In this document: one piece after another, positions 43,035 through 43,187 of the stretch
Numbering within the stretch: position 1 is the stretch's first letter
Layout: the number at the start of each line of letters is the position of its first letter
NCBI RefSeq assembly: GCF_937859865.1
Contig: NZ_CALMAT010000006.1
Location: 1-43,187, forward strand
Origin: an uncultured Mucilaginibacter sp.
GTDB taxonomy: Bacteria > Bacteroidota > Bacteroidia > Sphingobacteriales > Sphingobacteriaceae
DNA length: 43,187 bases
Direction: 5' to 3'
Made by a program: the position numbers and the translations under genes
Notes under the pieces: model-generated
What the model was told of the DNA's origin: nothing
Seen by the model: the letters and a program-made list of their open reading frames with translations, nothing else
The model's database searches: none

Positions 43035-43127
43035 TGCTTCTTTTAGCGAACAAAAGTTTAAGGGAATAATATTAAAATTCAAAACCAGCTTACAACAACT
43101 AATTAATTGTACTGATAAAAGAGTTTC
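43035..43127. repeat. Element E4: degenerate 93-bp motif pair
   Basis: Left end TGCTTCTTTTAGCG is exact. The right end TGATAAAAGAGTTT keeps TAAAAGA and then diverges. The 93-bp length equals E1-E3, so it looks like a decayed member. It lies 71 bp after E3. Confidence 0.6.
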
Positions 43128-43187
43128 GTTTCCTTTTTTCTTTTTCAGTTTCAATGTTTTAGGTGAATGGGCTTGGAAATAGTGAAT

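Larger units (their letters stand above)
1723..43045. repeat. Dispersed motif family, core TAAAAGAAGYA (31 exact copies)
   Basis: Plus-strand copies (TAAAAGAAGYA) start at 4115, 6438, 15912, 17117, 17236, 17531, 21000, 25398, 27634, 31481, 31827, 36336, 37339, 40653, 41336 and 42953. Minus-strand copies (TRCTTCTTTTA) start at 1723, 4186, 5689, 10884, 13348, 19277, 20969, 21188, 25420, 28677, 37258, 37847, 41255, 42871 and 43035. Near copies with one change: 21844, 33428, 38118, 40258. Most are preceded, 4-5 nt upstream of the core, by a tract such as AATTTTTA or AAATTTAT, and the linker is often GCCG, ACCG or TGTG. Five exact copies lie within genes; the others are intergenic. Confidence 0.95.
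42694..43187. other. 494-bp gene-free end of window with two repeat elements
   Basis: After the bamD promoter there is an AT-rich stretch with an isolated TAAATTTG (42799-42806) followed by a small hairpin GGCT-GTTT-AGCC, but no gene. Elements E3 (42871-42963) and E4 (43035-43127) fill most of the remainder. No ORF longer than a few codons is convincing up to the right edge. Confidence 0.6.

Noticed and set aside
1723-43045. CRISPR-like interpretation of the repeated 11-mer
   Set aside because: Copies are scattered on both strands over the whole window with irregular spacing and no spacer array or cas gene.

Overview
The window comes from a chromosome of a Bacteroidota bacterium, most likely a Sphingobacteriaceae member (Pedobacter/Mucilaginibacter type). 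The evidence is the promoter style (-7 box TAnnTTTG), a type IX secretion cargo with a gliding-type C-terminal domain, a PorD/DUF4835 gene, the gene order bamD-rpoZ-coaBC-porD-recN, an IS982-family element, and many small lipoproteins. No rRNA, tRNA or CRISPR array was found.

Layout. 1-1628: a DUF1223 gene diverges from an ECF sigma/anti-sigma pair, and two mirror-image promoters between them look sigma-dependent. 1912-6358: housekeeping (DEAD-box helicase, gpsA, polysaccharide deacetylase) plus small exported proteins. 6359-10966: an AT-rich accessory stretch with an SGNH lipoprotein, a small secreted protein, and a lipoprotein gene with a JAB/MPN-type end that is broken by an IS982 insertion and a frameshift. 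10967-15911: aconitase and a large T9SS-secreted PKD protein. 15926-17543: a PD-(D/E)XK nuclease and an orphan DUF2683 antitoxin, each bounded by direct repeats. 17547-25386: a membrane MutS relative, rlmH, a CDF cation exporter, msrB and class Ia ribonucleotide reductase (nrdB, nrdA). 25454-26148: an unrecognised two-gene unit (three-TM protein plus a 58-residue proline-rich protein). 26272-29716: CWC protein, acyl-ACP desaturase, radical SAM protein, SRPBCC protein and YkuK. 29845-31774: a thioredoxin-like protein and an antitoxin with a PIN-toxin stub. 31843-37162: ettA, clpC and fabI. 37394-42693: the recN-porD-coaBC-rpoZ-bamD block on the minus strand.

The most striking signal belongs to no gene. 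The 11-mer TAAAAGAAGYA (minus form TRCTTCTTTTA) occurs exactly 31 times in 43 kb, 15 in one orientation and 16 in the other. Well under one copy is expected for a random 11-mer. Most copies carry an A/T tract such as AATTTTTA 4-5 nt upstream. Copies sit mainly just after stop codons or between genes. Some form perfect hairpins, some form outward-facing pairs exactly 92-93 bp long, and a few lie inside core genes, notably in signal-peptide codons. Density, strand balance, bipartite core-plus-AT-tract form, terminator-like pairs and tolerated in-gene copies recall the DNA uptake sequences of Haemophilus and Neisseria. The constant-length pairs also fit a REPIN/MITE family. Several accessory genes or gene remnants end exactly at copies of this motif, which suggests that it marks recombination borders. 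I know of no description of such a family, and its function is not settled by this sequence.
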